NCBI GenBank assembly: GCA_028290345.1
Contig: JAQGKB010000296.1
Span: forward strand, 1 to 13,497
Reading direction: 5' to 3'
Length of the DNA stretch: 13,497 nucleotides
From: Hyphomicrobiales bacterium
GTDB lineage: Bacteria; Pseudomonadota; Alphaproteobacteria; Rhizobiales; Devosiaceae
The notes below the pieces were generated by a model that did not search any database, had not been told where the DNA came from, and saw only the letters and a program-made list of their open reading frames with translations. The translations under genes and the position numbers were made by a program. This document shows, piece by piece, positions 11,774 through 13,497 of this stretch (positions within the stretch are counted from its first letter, which is position 1; every line of letters begins with the position of its first letter).

Positions 11774-13497
11774 CTATCTCCTTCGGCCCTTTGGGCCGTA
11801 ACTTCTAGATGGGCGTTGCGGCGCCCTACTTGAAGAGGACGGTTTGACGCGGGTGCCCTCGGACAAAAGTTCGAACCGCAGGGCGCCGGCAACAGGCGCC
11901 GCCTCGAGCAACCGCACCGAAACTGTGTCGCCGAGGCGGAAACGCTCGCCGCTGCGGTCGCCGATCATGGCCTGCTGTTCTTCGACATAGCGATAGTAAT
12001 CCTGCCCCAGGGTGGATGCGGGGATGAAGCCATCGGCGCCGGTATCGTGCAGCCGGACGAACAGCCCGGAGCGCGTGACGCCGGAGATGCGGCCGGTGAA
12101 CGTGGCGCCGATCTGGCCGGCGAGGAACTGCGCCAGCAGCCGGTCCACCGTTTCGCGCTCGGCCGCCATCGCCCGCCGCTCGGTCGCTGAGATGTGCTGG
12201 GCGACGCCTTCGAGCCCGGGAATGTCCGCGTCGCGCAGCCCATCATTGCCAAGCGTCAGTGCGCGGATCAACGCTCGGTGCACCACGAGATCGGCATAGC
12301 GGCGGATCGGCGAGGTGAAATGCGCGTAGCGATCGAGGTTGAGGCCGAAATGGCCGTAGTTCTCGGCCGAATATTCCGCCTGCGCCTGGCTGCGCAGCAC
12401 CATTTCCGAGACCTGCTCGATCTTGTTTTCCTGCCGGGCCTTGGCCAGCACCCGATTGAAGTCGGTCGGCCGCACGGCCTCGGTCTTGGCGAACGACATG
12501 TCGAGCGATTGCAGGAATTCGCGCAGCGCGCCGAGCTTTTCACGACTCGGCGTGTCATGCACGCGGTAGAGGCACACGCTCTTGTGCTTCTCCAGGGTCT
12601 CGGCGGCGGCAACGTTGGCCGCGATCATCATTTCCTCGATCAGCCGATGAGAGTCGAGGCGCGGGGGGACATGGATGTTTTCCACCAAGCCCTTGTCGTC
12701 GAGGATGATTTTGCGCTCGGGCAGGTCCAGGTCGAGAGGACCACGCTTGTCGCGCGCGCGGACCAACGCCGCGTAGGCATCCCACAACGGCTTCAGCACG
12801 CGATCGAGGATGGGGCCGGTGGTATCGTCCGGCTGGCCGTCGATGGCCGCCTGCGCCTGCTGGTAGCTGAGCTTTGCCGCCGAGCGGAACAGCACGCGGT
12901 GGAACGAGTGGCTGCGCTTCTGACCCTCGGAGGAAAACACCATTTTCACCGCCAGCGACGGGCGGTTGACGCCTTCCTTGAGCGAGCAGAGATCGTTCGA
13001 GATCCGCTCGGGGAGCATCGGCACGACGCGATCGGGGAAATATACCGAATTGCCGCGCAGATAGGCCTCGCGATCGAGCGCTGTGCCCGGCCGCACATAG
13101 GCCGCGACGTCGGCGATGGCGACATAGACGATGTGTCCGCCCGGGTTCTTTGGATCGGTATCCGGCTCCGCATAGACCGCGTCGTCATGGTCCTTGGCGT
13201 CGTGCGGGTCGATGGTGATCAGCGGGATATCGCGCCAATCCTCGCGCCCCTTGAGACTGGCCTCGCCGGCTTCTTCGGCTTCCTTTAGGACGGAGTTGGG
13301 GAAGCGGTAGGGGATTTCGAGGTTGTGGATCGCGATCATCGAGACCGCGCCCTCGCTGTTCGGGTTGCCGATGACGCCGGTGACTTTTGCGCGCGGGATC
13401 ATCAGTCGGCCCGACGCTTTCACCTCGACTTCGACCAGATCGCCATCCTTGGCCTCGCCAAGATCGCCGAGCGGAATGCGCATTTCCTTCTGCTTGC
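11774..13497 (-). CDS. rnr: Ribonuclease R (5' partial)
   Basis: 3'-5' exoribonuclease that degrades structured RNA. The frame runs off the window end; at least four codons (KQKE) precede the in-frame ATG at 13483, so that ATG is internal and the N-terminal part is missing. Visible order, numbered from that Met: second cold-shock domain (about 10-60); RNB catalytic domain starting with TIDPHDAKDHDDAVYAE at 90-106, where D92, D98, D100 and D101 correspond to the metal-binding aspartates; the conserved HFTSPIRRYADLVVHR segment; a C-terminal S1 domain (GATFTGRISGVTRSGLFVRL); and a short basic Ser/Arg tail ending GPKGRRR. All catalytic residues appear intact. RNase II is less likely given the tail and the S1 context. 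Downstream DUF983 is coupled to it. Confidence 0.95.
   Translation of the reverse strand, partial: KQKEMRIPLGDLGEAKDGDLVEVEVKASGRLMIPRAKVTGVIGNPNSEGAVSMIAIHNLEIPYRFPNSVLKEAEEAGEASLKGREDWRDIPLITIDPHDAKDHDDAVYAEPDTDPKNPGGHIVYVAIADVAAYVRPGTALDREAYLRGNSVYFPDRVVPMLPERISNDLCSLKEGVNRPSLAVKMVFSSEGQKRSHSFHRVLFRSAAKLSYQQAQAAIDGQPDDTTGPILDRVLKPLWDAYAALVRARDKRGPLDLDLPERKIILDDKGLVENIHVPPRLDSHRLIEEMMIAANVAAAETLEKHKSVCLYRVHDTPSREKLGALREFLQSLDMSFAKTEAVRPTDFNRVLAKARQENKIEQVSEMVLRSQAQAEYSAENYGHFGLNLDRYAHFTSPIRRYADLVVHRALIRALTLGNDGLRDADIPGLEGVAQHISATERRAMAAERETVDRLLAQFLAGQIGATFTGRISGVTRSGLFVRLHDTGADGFIPASTLGQDYYRYVEEQQAMIGDRSGERFRLGDTVSVRLLEAAPVAGALRFELLSEGTRVKPSSSSRAPQRPSRSYGPKGRRR

Noticed and set aside
12194..13288. 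364-codon plus-strand frame
   Set aside because: Antisense to the RNase R catalytic domain; a shadow of codon bias.
1..13497. CRISPR array, transposase, integrase, toxin-antitoxin or phage-defence genes
   Set aside because: None of the expected repeats or protein signatures was seen in any frame.

Overview
The window looks like chromosomal backbone of an alphaproteobacterium, most likely order Hyphomicrobiales (Rhizobiales) and possibly near Devosia. The reasons are the divK-pleD pair, the rnr-DUF983-rpmG block beside it, the DUF3572-dinB pair with an N-terminal Cys4 motif on DinB, high GC, and a ClpA of the ClpS-partner type. The taxonomic placement is inference from gene content and order. 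No plasmid, phage, insertion sequence or CRISPR signature was found.

Layout. Bases 1-2240 hold most of clpA (+, N-terminus cut by the window), closed by a strong terminator. Bases 2294-2532 are non-coding and carry two palindromic repeat elements. On the minus strand a GT1-type glycosyltransferase (2969-4312) runs into a HIT-family hydrolase (2533-2967), with one base between stop and start. An AT-richer 324-bp gap with a candidate promoter and an inverted repeat precedes the glycosyltransferase. Bases 4637-8667 are a tight five-gene minus-strand chain, in transcription order DUF3572, dinB, ridA-like, glycerophosphodiester phosphodiesterase and FemAB-like. Three of its four junctions overlap or nearly touch. 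It diverges from divK-pleD (+, 8738-10535) across 70 bp.

Bases 10536-10888 have no gene but are rich in structure. A candidate promoter leads into four consecutive hairpins, the last a near-perfect intrinsic terminator. This is the best candidate in the window for an undescribed element: a small RNA of about 180 nt. It ends tail-to-tail against the terminator of rpmG (minus). rpmG has a good sigma-70-like promoter, and an 8-bp inverted repeat overlaps its -10 box. A second, diverged copy of the palindromic repeat lies upstream of rpmG, and one arm doubles as the terminator of DUF983. DUF983 follows rnr (RNase R, 5' end beyond the window) with two bases between them.

Functional themes: protein quality control (ClpA), cell-cycle phosphosignalling and c-di-GMP synthesis (DivK, PleD), lesion bypass (DinB), metabolite repair (RidA-like), envelope or lipid-linked functions (GDPD, FemAB-like, glycosyltransferase), and RNA turnover and translation (RNase R, L33). 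Most coding content is ordinary. The noteworthy material is in the non-coding stretches. All coordinates of sites and hairpins were read by eye; no folding or database search was run.
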